Below the pieces are notes generated by a model. The model did not search any database and was not told the origin of the DNA. It saw nothing but the letters and a program-made list of their open reading frames with translations. 64,000 bases of DNA from Nocardioides halotolerans DSM 19273 (GTDB taxonomy: Bacteria; Actinomycetota; Actinomycetes; Propionibacteriales; Nocardioidaceae): positions 62,001-126,000 of the forward strand of contig NZ_AUGT01000020.1 in assembly GCF_000422805.1 (NCBI RefSeq). Direction: 5' to 3'. A program made the translations under genes and the position numbers. This document shows positions 1 through 7,485 of this stretch, in pieces (the stretch's first letter is position 1; every line of letters starts with the position of its first letter).

Positions 1-534
1 CTTCGACGAGTGCGGCCGCGGCGCCTGGACGGGCAGGCTCGCGCAGGCGTACTGGAGGACCACGGTGTCGACGTCGTCCACGCCGGTCGACCAGGCGACG
101 GCCTGCATGGTGTCGGCGCCGATGAAGTTGTGCGAGACCTGCAGCGCGTCGTTGTGGTTGTTCCAGTAGGCGAACGCGCTCACCAGGAGCTGGTGCTCGG
201 GGCAGTCGCCCTCCGCGACGATGTCGTCGGTGTTGGCGGGGACGTCGTCGACGACCACCTCGTACCACGCGAAGTCGTCGAAGCCTGGGCCTGCCGGGCC
301 TGCCGCACCGGCCGCGCCGGCCGGACCCGCGGGACCCACGAGCGACGATGTCGCCCCGGGGCTGAAGTCCGAGGCCGCGAGGGTTCCGTTCTTGATGTCG
401 GCCGAGGTGACCGAGTTGTTCTTGATGTCCTTGCCGGTGATCTTCTTCGCGGCCATGGCGCCGCCGGAGGCGGCCACGACGAGGGCGACGACGAGCAGGG
501 CGATGGCGGGCGTGCTTCTCGGGAGAAATCTCAT
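1..534 (-). CDS. Collagen-like secreted protein, 3' end cut by window edge
   Basis: The frame is open from an ATG at 532-534 to the left edge (178 codons visible), so the C-terminus is missing. The product starts with a signal peptide or anchor (residues 1-28, ending near GGAMA), followed by KITGKDIKNNSVTSADIKNG. That spacer is typical of actinobacterial secreted proteins with SVTSADIKNGTL-like repeats. A short collagen-like GPAGPAG stretch follows at about residues 65-80, then a globular domain with cysteines. Cell-surface or secreted location is inferred. The function is unknown; similar proteins occur as exported structural or adhesion-like proteins. Confidence 0.75.
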   Translation of the reverse strand, partial: MRFLPRSTPAIALLVVALVVAASGGAMAAKKITGKDIKNNSVTSADIKNGTLAASDFSPGATSSLVGPAGPAGAAGAAGPAGPGFDDFAWYEVVVDDVPANTDDIVAEGDCPEHQLLVSAFAYWNNHNDALQVSHNFIGADTMQAVAWSTGVDDVDTVVLQYACASLPVQAPRPHSSK

Positions 535-593
535 GGGAGAGGCCTAATCCATTTCACCGGGCGTGTCACCCCCCACCGCCACATCCCTTTGGC

Positions 594-1073
594 TCATCCG
601 TCGTACGGCGGCGCGACCCCCCAGCCCCATCTCGGCACCGGCGCGTGCTCGGCGACGCCCTCGGCGCCGGGCTGCGAGTTGTGCATCGCGAGCCGGGTGC
701 CCCACTCGACGTACCCCATGACCGCGGCGCGGAACTCGGGGTCGTCGGGCAGGTCCGCGTCGTCGGCGGCCAGGCTCATCGTGGCCGCGAACCGGTGGCG
801 CTGCTCCGCGGTGATGCCGAGGTTGCGGTGGTGGGCCAGCATCCGCTCGTAGCCGCCGAGCTCGTCGGTGTAGGTCGCCGGCCCGCCCAGCACCTCGCTC
901 CACCACGCGGTCACGTGCGCGCGGTGCTCCTCGGAGACGCCGCCGGGGAAGAACGCGGTCAGGAGGTCGTCGCGCTCGACACGGTCGTAGAAGGCGTCGA
1001 TGAAGCGCCGGAGAGCATCCGACCCGCCCGCCCAGTCGTAGAGGGTCGGCAGCCCCGGCTCGTCCACGCCCAT
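594..1073 (-). CDS. Group II truncated haemoglobin-like globin
   Basis: This 159-residue protein has the truncated-globin layout: LYDWAGG near residue 11, FYDRVERDDLLTAFFP at about 28-43, two Trp after HRAHVTAWW, and a likely proximal His at 82 in MLAHHRNLGI, which aligns with the HAPF region of mycobacterial GlbO. Such proteins bind haem and handle O2, NO or peroxide in the cytoplasm. I chose the ATG at 1071-1073; another ATG eight codons upstream (1095-1097) would add MRPRHDGA, which does not look like the family. It is a single gene in the same direction as its neighbours. Confidence 0.8.
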   Translation of the reverse strand: MGVDEPGLPTLYDWAGGSDALRRFIDAFYDRVERDDLLTAFFPGGVSEEHRAHVTAWWSEVLGGPATYTDELGGYERMLAHHRNLGITAEQRHRFAATMSLAADDADLPDDPEFRAAVMGYVEWGTRLAMHNSQPGAEGVAEHAPVPRWGWGVAPPYDG

Positions 1074-1109
1074 GGCGCCATCATGGCGCGGCCGCACCAG
1101 CGGCCGTCC

Positions 1110-1796
1110 TCACCCCTCGACGCCGGTGCTGTCGTGGGGTTCGCCCACCGGCTTGCTCTCCGGCGATCCGCGCTGGCGCAGGTAGATCGCGAAGACCGCC
1201 ATCGAGGCGACCGCGAGGAACTCCGACTGCCAGTTCTGCAGCGTTCGCGACCAGAAGTCCGGGTGGCCGAGGTACGCCGGCCAGCTGATCGGGTCGCGGA
1301 GGTCCTGCAGCCGCTCGCGGTTGTAGGCCGCCCAGCCCGCGATCGACTGGGTCAGCCAGGAGGCCACGAAGATCGCGCCCATCACCAGCCCGAGGCTGTT
1401 GGAGTAGATCGCCAGGCGCCAGCCGCCGGCCTTGGCCCAGCGGGGCGATCCCTCCACCGCGTGTCCGCCGACCTTCTGGTCCTCGTCCGACTCACGTCCG
1501 GCCTTGTCCAGCTCCTTCGACTCCGACGAGCCGTGCTGGAGGAGCCACACGGTCAGCACGATGTAGGGCAGGAACTGGAGGTACTCCGACTGCCAGTTCT
1601 CGGTGACGTCGGCGGCGAAGTCGGCCGAGCGCAGGTAGTAGCCCAGGCCGACGCCCGGCAGCCGCGCCGCGTGCTGCTCGTCGTTGTAGAGGTGCCACCC
1701 GACGAGCGCCTGCCCGACCAGGCTGCCGAGGAACAGCAGGCCGAAGACGATGCTGAGCGACTGGGGGCGCAGCCAGGTGCGGGCGCGGTCAGACAT
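1110..1796 (-). CDS. DUF6766-type integral membrane protein
   Basis: The 228-residue protein has two similar halves. Each carries a transmembrane segment, a periplasmic or loop region, the motif WQSE(Y/F)L (residues about 68-73 and about 189-194), and a second transmembrane helix ending in basic residues (LLQHGSSESK and LRQRGSPESK). This internal duplication and the tail RQRGSPESKPV match my memory of the DUF6766 family, whose function is unknown. Its ATG overlaps the end of the 27-codon gene upstream, so translation is probably coupled to it and to the broken lipoprotein gene before it. Confidence 0.7.
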   Translation of the reverse strand: MSDRARTWLRPQSLSIVFGLLFLGSLVGQALVGWHLYNDEQHAARLPGVGLGYYLRSADFAADVTENWQSEYLQFLPYIVLTVWLLQHGSSESKELDKAGRESDEDQKVGGHAVEGSPRWAKAGGWRLAIYSNSLGLVMGAIFVASWLTQSIAGWAAYNRERLQDLRDPISWPAYLGHPDFWSRTLQNWQSEFLAVASMAVFAIYLRQRGSPESKPVGEPHDSTGVEG

Positions 1797-1872
1797 GGCG
1801 CACCGCGATCACCAGGAAGTAGCAGAGCCCCGCGACGATCAGGAAGAGGTAGGCACTGAAGAAGGTCCGCAC
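1789..1872 (-). CDS. 27-residue single-span membrane peptide
   Basis: A GTG at 1870-1872 opens a 27-codon frame starting VRTFFSAYLFLIVAGLCYF and ending AVRHV. It is almost entirely one hydrophobic helix. A good ribosome site (GGGAGG) lies 4-5 bases before the GTG, in the last codons of the upstream lipoprotein gene. The stop at 1789-1791 overlaps the ATG of the DUF6766 gene. Position and composition suggest a small membrane partner of the DUF6766 protein. Coding status is an inference from the ribosome site, the overlaps and the helix. Confidence 0.5.
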   Translation of the reverse strand: MRTFFSAYLFLIVAGLCYFLVIAVRHV

Positions 1873-1873
1873 G

Positions 1874-2258
1874 TCAGCCTCCCGAGACGTCGCAGTCGTA
1901 CGGCGCCCCACGAGTCGGCTTGCACGCTGCGGCCAGGACGCGCCACCCGTCGGGGCCGCGGGTCAGAACAGCACGTCGTCGCGGTAGCGGACCTGCGCCA
2001 TGGTGCCGTAGCGCGACCCCTCGACGAGGTCGCCGCCGTCCTTCGCCTCCTCAGCACGGCCTTGTCGCAGGACGTGCCTGCCGCCTTCTCGAGCTCGTCA
2101 ACCGTCGCGGCCGCCAGGAGCGCACAGGCCGCTGCGCCGTCCTTCGCAACGAGCGCGGCCTCGAACTGGCCGGCCACGGCCTCGGGGGCGTCGGCGCCGG
2201 CCCCGCAGCCGGTGCTCAGCAGCACCGGCAGCGCCACCGCCAGCAGCGCGCCGCGCAT
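1874..2258 (-). pseudogene. Small secreted lipoprotein gene with two frameshifts
   Basis: The frame starts at an ATG (2256-2258) behind AGGAGG and gives MRGALLAVALPVLLSTGC, a lipoprotein signal peptide with its lipobox Cys, then AVAGQFEAALVAKDGAAACA and CDKAVL. Near 2050 a one-base loss moves the coding to another frame (EEAKDGGDLVEGSRYGTMAQVRY). Near 1964 a second one-base loss moves it again (TRGPDGWRVLAAACKP, then APYDCDVSGG, stop at 1874-1876). Read across both shifts it gives one coherent actinobacterial lipoprotein of about 128 residues. It is either a decaying gene or carries two deletions from assembly. Unshifted, the start frame would run on to about 1839. Confidence 0.7.
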
Positions 2259-2344
2259 CCGACCTCCTCGGTTGGCTTCGGCGTACCGGTGCCCGTCGCG
2301 GTGGGCGCTCACACACGGCCGGGGTGCCTGGATCGGCGCAGTGT

Positions 2345-2366
2345 GTAATGATGTAATCATGATTAC
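2345..2366 (+). promoter_or_regulatory. AT-rich palindrome over the start codon, probable autoregulatory operator
   Basis: A perfect 14-bp palindrome GTAATCATGATTAC (2353-2366) contains the ATG of the next gene (2359). The half-site GTAAT is repeated at 2345-2349. TAATGA (2346-2351) could be a -10 box 7 bases before the ATG, giving a leaderless mRNA. Such AT-rich symmetry stands out in this GC-rich DNA. Confidence 0.55.
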
Positions 2367-2892
2367 TCAGGAGGCACGTGAGCGGGTCGAGGGCTGGTTC
2401 GCCGGTCGGCTCCCCGCGGAGTGGCAGTCGGCCCCCGCGGACATCACGATCGACCGCGAGGAGATCACGGTCCGGCTGACCATCCCCGACGTCGACCTCG
2501 CAGCTGACGCAAGCGACGTGGCACGGTCCGAGGCCAGGGCGGGCCGCGCGAAGGCGTTCCGCGAGGAGACCCGGACCAAGCGGATGGAGATCGCGCGCGA
2601 GGCCGAGCACCGCTACGACGCCAAGGTGTCGTGGGGCGTGGCGCTCGGGGCCGGCGACGACCAGCACCGCGAGCTCTGGACCCACGTCGCCGCGCCCGTG
2701 ATGACGCGGCTGCGCCAGCCCCAGCGGCTGGTGCTCGACACGCTCGTCGACGCCGGCGTCGCACGCTCGCGTGCCGACGCGCTCGCGTGGTGCGTGCGGC
2801 TCGTCGGCCAGCACGAGGACGACTGGCTCACCGAGCTTCGCGACGCGATGACCGCGGTCGCCGACGTCCGCAGCAAGGGCCCGGCCGCCTGA
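2359..2892 (+). CDS. Conserved actinobacterial protein with ribbon-helix-helix-like C-terminus
   Basis: The 177-residue protein begins MITQEARERVEGWFAGRLP. It has a middle part rich in acidic and Arg residues and a C-terminal stretch (about 116-165) with RLRQPQRLVLDTLVDAGVAR then SRADALAWCVRLV. That pattern resembles ribbon-helix-helix DNA-binding domains (strand, LD.LV, AGVA.SRADAL helix). I do not know a named function. The start lies inside a palindrome, which fits self-repression. Longer upstream extensions of the frame run over the divergent lipoprotein region and have no ribosome site, so the ATG in the palindrome was chosen. Confidence 0.7.
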   Translation: MITQEARERVEGWFAGRLPAEWQSAPADITIDREEITVRLTIPDVDLAADASDVARSEARAGRAKAFREETRTKRMEIAREAEHRYDAKVSWGVALGAGDDQHRELWTHVAAPVMTRLRQPQRLVLDTLVDAGVARSRADALAWCVRLVGQHEDDWLTELRDAMTAVADVRSKGPAA

Positions 2893-2950
2893 GCGGCCCG
2901 GCTGTGGACGAGCGACGCCCGCGGTCGGTCGTCGCTGGTAGACAGAAGGC

Positions 2951-5047
2951 GTGACCGCCACCACCGACAGCGACGTACGCCGCGACGCCGAGCGGCACCT
3001 GCGCGCGCTGGTGGGCCGTGACGACGCCGAGCTGCGCGAGGACCAGTGGCGCGCGATCGAGGCGCTCGCGGTCGGCCACCAGCGAGCCCTCGTCGTGCAG
3101 CGCACGGGGTGGGGCAAGTCCGCGGTCTACTTCGTCGCCACCCTCCTCCTGCGGTCGCAGGGGGCCGGCCCCACGGTGATCGTCAGCCCGCTGCTGGCGC
3201 TGATGCGCAACCAGATCGCCGCCGCCGAGCGGGCCGGCATCCGCGCGGTCACCATCAACTCCACCAACACCGAGTCGTGGGAGCCGGTGCACGACGCGAT
3301 CCGGGCAGGCGAGGTCGACGTGCTGCTGGTCAGCCCCGAGCGGCTCAACAACCCAGGGTTCCGCGACGAGGTGCTGCCGCGGCTGGCCGCCACCTGCGGG
3401 CTCCTCGTCGTCGACGAGGCGCACTGCATCTCCGACTGGGGCCACGACTTCCGGCCCGACTACCGCCGGATCCGCACCCTGCTCGGCGACCTGCCCGACG
3501 GCATCCCGGTGCTCGCGACGACCGCGACGGCCAACGCCCGGGTCACCCGCGACGTCGCAGAGCAGCTCGGCAGCGACGTGCTCGTGCTCCGCGGGTCGCT
3601 CGACCGCGAGTCGCTGCGGCTGGGGGTGGTCCGGCTCAAGACCGCCGAGCAACGGCTGGCCTGGCTGGCCGACCACCTCGCCGAGCAACAGGGCGTCGGC
3701 ATCGTCTACTGCCTCACGGTCGCCGCCACCCAGGAGATCGCCGGATACCTCCGCTCGCGTGGTCACGACGTCGCCGCCTACTCCGGCCAGACCGAGACCA
3801 CCGAGCGCACCGCCCTCGAGGAGGACCTCGCGGCCGGTCGGGTCAAGGCGCTGATCGCGACGAGCGCGCTCGGCATGGGCTTCGACGCCACGCTCGGGTT
3901 CGTCGTCAACATGGGGGCGCCACAGTCGCCGGTCGCCTACTACCAGCAGGTCGGCCGCGCGGGCCGCGGCACCGGCCTGCCGCCGGAGGGAGCGACCGTC
4001 GTGCTCCTCCCGGCCACCGAGGACCGCGACATCTGGGCCTACTTCGCTTCGCTGGCCTTCCCGCGCGAGGAGCAGGTCCGCCAGACCCTCGACGCCCTCT
4101 CCACCGAGGGCATGCTCGGCACCCCCGCCCTCGAGACCCGGGTCGAGCTCAGCCGCAACCGGCTCGAGACGATGCTCAAGGTGCTCGACGTCGACGGTGC
4201 GGTGCGCCGCGTCCGTGGCGGCTGGGAGGCCACCGGCCAGCCGTGGTCCTACGACGCGGAGCGCTACGAGCGGGTCCGCGAGGCACGCGAGCGAGAGCAG
4301 CGGGCGATGCTCGACTACCTCGAAACCGACAGCTGCCGGATGCGCTTCCTCCGGGAGCAGCTCGACGACCCCGAGGCCACCGACTGCGGCCGCTGCGACA
4401 ACTGCGGCGGCCTGACTCTCGACACCTCGGTCTCGAGTGCCGCGGTCGAGGAGGCCGGCACCCGCCTGTCCCGGCCGGGAGTGGCCATCGAGCCGCGCAA
4501 GATGTGGCCGACCGCCCTCGCCGCGCTCGGCATCGACCTCAAGGGCCGGATCGCCGAGCCCGCCGAGGAGGGTCGCGCGGTGGCCCGGCTCACCGACCTC
4601 GGGCATGGCCAGGCCCTGCGCGCGCTGTTCCGGCCCGACACACCCGACGGCCAGGTCCCCGTGCCGCTGGTGCAGGCCGTGCTCACGATGCTCGACGACT
4701 GGCGTCCTGACGTCGACGCGATCGTCGTGGTCGAGTCCTCGACCCGACCGGTCCTCACCGACGACCTCGCCCAAGGCCTCTCCCGGCGGCTCCAGGTGCC
4801 GGTCGTCGGTCGCTGGGCGATCGTCGACCCCGACGTGCCGCCCGGCCGCGGTGCGGTCAACTCCGCGCAGCGGGTCGCGGCCGTGGGCCGGCGCTTCTCG
4901 CTCGAGGCCGAGGTCGCGCCCGGCTCCCGCGTGCTGCTCGTCGACGACCAGGTCGTCACCGGCTGGACGCTCACGCTCGCCGCCCGCGCACTCCGTGCCG
5001 CGGGTGCGTCCGCGGTGCTGCCGCTCACGCTGGCGGTGCAGAGCTAG
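2951..5047 (+). CDS. recQ: RecQ family ATP-dependent DNA helicase with phosphoribosyltransferase-like tail
   Basis: The 698-residue protein unwinds DNA in repair and recombination (family role). Walker A is RTGWGKS (51-57) and the Walker B box is DEAH (155-158), followed by CISDWGHDFRPDY, the RecQ signature. Helicase motifs V and VI lie near ATSALGMGFD and QVGRAGRG. A zinc-binding Cys set is at about 462, 479, 482 and 485. Beyond the usual core is a C-terminal domain with VLLVDDQVVTGWT (about 661-673), like the PRPP loop of phosphoribosyltransferases; I recall this tail in actinobacterial RecQ proteins. The start is the GTG at 2951; no strong ribosome site is visible. Confidence 0.92.
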   Translation: MTATTDSDVRRDAERHLRALVGRDDAELREDQWRAIEALAVGHQRALVVQRTGWGKSAVYFVATLLLRSQGAGPTVIVSPLLALMRNQIAAAERAGIRAVTINSTNTESWEPVHDAIRAGEVDVLLVSPERLNNPGFRDEVLPRLAATCGLLVVDEAHCISDWGHDFRPDYRRIRTLLGDLPDGIPVLATTATANARVTRDVAEQLGSDVLVLRGSLDRESLRLGVVRLKTAEQRLAWLADHLAEQQGVGIVYCLTVAATQEIAGYLRSRGHDVAAYSGQTETTERTALEEDLAAGRVKALIATSALGMGFDATLGFVVNMGAPQSPVAYYQQVGRAGRGTGLPPEGATVVLLPATEDRDIWAYFASLAFPREEQVRQTLDALSTEGMLGTPALETRVELSRNRLETMLKVLDVDGAVRRVRGGWEATGQPWSYDAERYERVREAREREQRAMLDYLETDSCRMRFLREQLDDPEATDCGRCDNCGGLTLDTSVSSAAVEEAGTRLSRPGVAIEPRKMWPTALAALGIDLKGRIAEPAEEGRAVARLTDLGHGQALRALFRPDTPDGQVPVPLVQAVLTMLDDWRPDVDAIVVVESSTRPVLTDDLAQGLSRRLQVPVVGRWAIVDPDVPPGRGAVNSAQRVAAVGRRFSLEAEVAPGSRVLLVDDQVVTGWTLTLAARALRAAGASAVLPLTLAVQS

Positions 5048-5056
5048 CCAGGCACG

Positions 5057-5545
5057 CTAGCGGCGCAGGCTGCGCGCGTAAGCCGCCCGGTGCAGCGCGC
5101 GCAGCTCCTCCTCGAGCTCCGGGGCCGGGCCGTCGACGGGCAGGCCGGGCGCGACGGTGTTGATCGGCAGCACCGCCACCGGTCCGGCCGGCAGCCCCCA
5201 TGACGCGCGCCACTGCGAGAGCTGCTCCGAGGAGCCGGCGTAGACGATCCGGCCCAGCCCCATCCACGCGTGCGCGGCCGAGCACATGGGGCAGTGCTCG
5301 CCGGAGGTGTAGACGGTGCACCCGGCGCGCTCGTCAGGCGGCAGCCGCGCCGACCAGCGAGCGAGCTCGAACTCGGGGTGCTGGGTCTCGTCGCCGGACC
5401 CCGCACGGTTGCGGTCGGTGCGCAGCACCGCGCCCGCCGCGTCGACCAGGACCGACCCGAACGGGTCGTCGCCGGCGTCGAACGCCTCCCGAGCCAGCTC
5501 CACGCAGGCGCGCAGGTGGGTCAGGTCCTGTTCCGAGATGGCCAT
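5057..5545 (-). CDS. Zinc-dependent nucleoside deaminase family protein
   Basis: The 162-residue protein carries the deaminase zinc motif HPE (HPEFELARW, about residue 66) and the second zinc motif GEHCPMCSAA (about 91-100). These are the catalytic His-x-Glu and Cys-x2-Cys of the cytidine/guanine deaminase fold. The substrate cannot be told from the sequence; guanine deaminase or a related nucleobase deaminase is likely. The ATG at 5543-5545 was chosen; an ATG at 5555-5557 would add four residues. It converges on recQ with only 9 bases between the stops. Confidence 0.8.
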   Translation of the reverse strand: MAISEQDLTHLRACVELAREAFDAGDDPFGSVLVDAAGAVLRTDRNRAGSGDETQHPEFELARWSARLPPDERAGCTVYTSGEHCPMCSAAHAWMGLGRIVYAGSSEQLSQWRASWGLPAGPVAVLPINTVAPGLPVDGPAPELEEELRALHRAAYARSLRR

Positions 5546-5579
5546 GGCCGCCACCATGCCACGTAGCGTACCGATCCTG

Positions 5580-5595
5580 ATAGCATTTATGCTAT
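5580..5595 (+). promoter_or_regulatory. Inverted repeat over start of the XRE gene, probable operator
   Basis: The sequence ATAGCATTTATGCTAT has 7-bp inverted arms (5580-5586 and 5589-5595) around TT. It ends inside the ATG (5594-5596) of the XRE gene. TAGCAT (5581-5586) is a good -10 box seven bases before the ATG, so RNA probably starts at the ATG and the repeat would be bound by the encoded repressor. Confidence 0.6.
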
Positions 5596-5926
5596 GGCGA
5601 CGCACGGCAACGACCTGGTCCGTGAGGCCCGCAAGCGAGCGGGGCTCACCCAGCGCGCCCTCGCCGAGCGCGCCGGTACGACGCAGAGCGCGATCGCCCG
5701 GCTCGAGTCCGGCCGCACGCGACCGGCGTTCGACGACGTCCTGCGGCTGGTGAGGCTGTGCGGCCTCGACCTCGACGTCATGCTGGTCCTGCGCGACGAC
5801 TCCGACTGGCACCAGGCCCTCGCGGCCGGCGAGCTCACACCCAGCGGGCGGGTCGAGCGCGCCCAGCACGTGGCTCGGCAGCTGCAGGTGATCCGTGAGG
5901 CAGGTGCCCGGCATGGTGCCGCGTAG
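5594..5926 (+). CDS. XRE-type helix-turn-helix regulator, probable antitoxin
   Basis: The 110-residue protein has a Cro/CI-type helix-turn-helix at about 8-62 (VREARKRAGLTQRALAERAG, then TTQSAIARLESGRTRPAFDD) and a short C-terminal tail. It overlaps the following nucleotidyltransferase gene by 14 bases. Small XRE proteins in this position usually act as antitoxin and autorepressor, which the inverted repeat over its start supports. No ribosome site precedes the ATG, consistent with a leaderless message. Confidence 0.8.
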   Translation: MATHGNDLVREARKRAGLTQRALAERAGTTQSAIARLESGRTRPAFDDVLRLVRLCGLDLDVMLVLRDDSDWHQALAAGELTPSGRVERAQHVARQLQVIREAGARHGAA

Positions 5927-6419
5927 CTTCGACTTCGATCGCATCGTCGAGGCGCTGACCGACCACGGCGTGAAGTTCGTGGTGATCGGCGGACTCGCGG
6001 CAGTGGCGCAGGGCTCGCCTTTCCCGACGGAGGACGTCGACGTCACCCCCGAGATGACCCGCGACAACCTGGACCGCCTGTCAGCAGCGCTGCGTGACCT
6101 CGACGCCCGGATCCGGACCGACGCCGTCCCCGACGGGTTGCCGTTCGACCACGACGGTGAGTCGCTCGGCGCGGCGGGGGTGTGGAACCTCGTGACGCCT
6201 CATGGATGGCTGGACATCTCGATGGTCCCGGCCGGCACCGGCGGTTATGCGGATCTCGTTGCCGACGCGCGAGAGCTCGACATCATGGGCATCCAGGTGC
6301 GGGTGGCCTCGCTGGCCGACGTCATCCGGAGCAAGCAGGCGGCCAACCGAGCGAAGGACCAGCGGGTCCTCCCGACCCTGCGCGAGATCCTGGCCAATCG
6401 CGACCTCGACACGAAATAG
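5913..6419 (+). CDS. Nucleotidyltransferase-fold protein, probable toxin partner
   Basis: The 168-residue protein has the minimal nucleotidyltransferase motif GGLAAVAQG followed by TEDVDV (about 22-39), in which the spaced Asp residues bind metal. Near the C-terminus SLADVIRSKQAANRAKDQRV matches the Lys/Arg-rich region seen in AbiEii/MenT-like proteins. Paired with an XRE gene it is likely the toxin half of a toxin-antitoxin system that modifies tRNA or protein; the target is unknown. The ATG at 5913 was chosen, and an in-frame GTG at 5895 is possible. Its stop codon lies inside the KstR-like operator of the next gene. Confidence 0.7.
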   Translation: MVPRSFDFDRIVEALTDHGVKFVVIGGLAAVAQGSPFPTEDVDVTPEMTRDNLDRLSAALRDLDARIRTDAVPDGLPFDHDGESLGAAGVWNLVTPHGWLDISMVPAGTGGYADLVADARELDIMGIQVRVASLADVIRSKQAANRAKDQRVLPTLREILANRDLDTK

Positions 6420-6430
6420 AACACGTTCTA
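6417..6430 (+). promoter_or_regulatory. KstR-like operator
   Basis: TAGAACACGTTCTA is a perfect 14-bp palindrome matching the KstR consensus TnnAACnnGTTnnA of mycobacteria and rhodococci. It overlaps TAGTCT (6429-6434), a -10 box 7 bases before the GTG at 6442. Repressor binding here would block transcription of the downstream oxidoreductase gene. Confidence 0.65.
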
Positions 6431-6441
6431 GTCTCGCGGTC

Positions 6442-7485
6442 GTGACCGCTCCTCTAAGCGTCGTCCAGTGGACCACCGGCAACATCGGCCGCCGCTCGCT
6501 GCACGCGATCATCGGCCGCGCGGACATGGAGCTGGTCGGCGTCTACGCCCACGGCGCCGACAAGGTCGGGAAGGATGCGGCGGACCTGTGCGGCTGGCCG
6601 CAACCGACCGGCGTGCTGGCGACGAACGACGTCGCGTCGCTGCTCGCGCTGCAGCCCGACGCGTGCTGCTACAACCCGCTCTGGCCGAGCATCGACGAGC
6701 TCGTCGCGCTGCTCGAGGCCGGCGTCAACGTCTGCACCAGCGCGGCCTGGATCACCGGCGGCAAGCAGAACGAGGCCGACCGGGCCCGGATCCTCGACGC
6801 GTGCGAGCGCGGCGGCTCGACGATCTTCGGGTCGGGCGCCCACCCGGGCATGACCAACCTCGTCGCCATGGCGCTGAGCGGGTCGTGCGAGCGAGTCGAC
6901 TCGGTGGTCATCACCGAGTCGGTCGACTGCTCGACGTACGAGTCGGCGGAGACCCAGACCGCGATGGGGTTCTCGCAGTCGCCCGACACCCCGGGGCTCG
7001 CCGACGCAGTGCGCCGCGAGAGCGAGGTGTTCGCGGAGTCCGCGGCGATGATGGCCAGCGCGATGGGCGTCGAGCTCGACGAGATGACCTTCGACGTGGA
7101 GTTCACCGCCGCCACCGGCGACAGCGACCTGGGGTTCATGACGATCCCCGAGGGCACGGTCGGCGGGGTGATGGGCTACCACCGCGGCTGGGTCGGCGAC
7201 CGCAACGTCGTCAGCGTCGGCTTCAACTGGGTGATGGGCGCGCACACCGAGCCGTCGAAGCCCCTCGCGCACGGCCACGTCATCCAGGTCTTCGGGCTGC
7301 CGAACATGCGCACCGTGCTGCACTGCCTCCCGCCGGCGGACTGGACCGAGCCCGGCTTCATGGGCCTCGGCATGATCTACACCGCGATGCCGGTGACCAA
7401 CGCGGTGCCCTACGTCGTCGCCGCGCCGCCAGGCATAGTCACCCTTGCGGACCTGCCGCCGGTGACCGGGCGGATCAGTCCCTGA
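6442..7485 (+). CDS. NAD(P)-dependent oxidoreductase, dihydrodipicolinate reductase-like
   Basis: The 347-residue protein starts VTAPLSVVQWTTGNIGRRSL, a Rossmann nucleotide-binding start (GNIGR) of the dihydrodipicolinate reductase/2,4-diaminopentanoate dehydrogenase-like group. CTSAAWITGG and GSGAHPGMTNL are further conserved stretches. Its real substrate is unknown. The KstR-like box directly before a leaderless GTG suggests that it belongs to a sterol or related ring-degradation regulon. It overlaps the convergent glutathione peroxidase gene by 11 bases. Confidence 0.8.
   Translation: MTAPLSVVQWTTGNIGRRSLHAIIGRADMELVGVYAHGADKVGKDAADLCGWPQPTGVLATNDVASLLALQPDACCYNPLWPSIDELVALLEAGVNVCTSAAWITGGKQNEADRARILDACERGGSTIFGSGAHPGMTNLVAMALSGSCERVDSVVITESVDCSTYESAETQTAMGFSQSPDTPGLADAVRRESEVFAESAAMMASAMGVELDEMTFDVEFTAATGDSDLGFMTIPEGTVGGVMGYHRGWVGDRNVVSVGFNWVMGAHTEPSKPLAHGHVIQVFGLPNMRTVLHCLPPADWTEPGFMGLGMIYTAMPVTNAVPYVVAAPPGIVTLADLPPVTGRISP

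Noticed and set aside
10..852. 280-codon plus-strand frame at the left edge
   Set aside because: It is antisense to the collagen-like secreted protein and the truncated globin, both of which have clear signatures.
2828..4774. 648-codon frame on the minus strand opposite recQ
   Set aside because: Antisense to a complete helicase with intact motifs; its product is low-complexity Arg/Gly/Val and matches no family.
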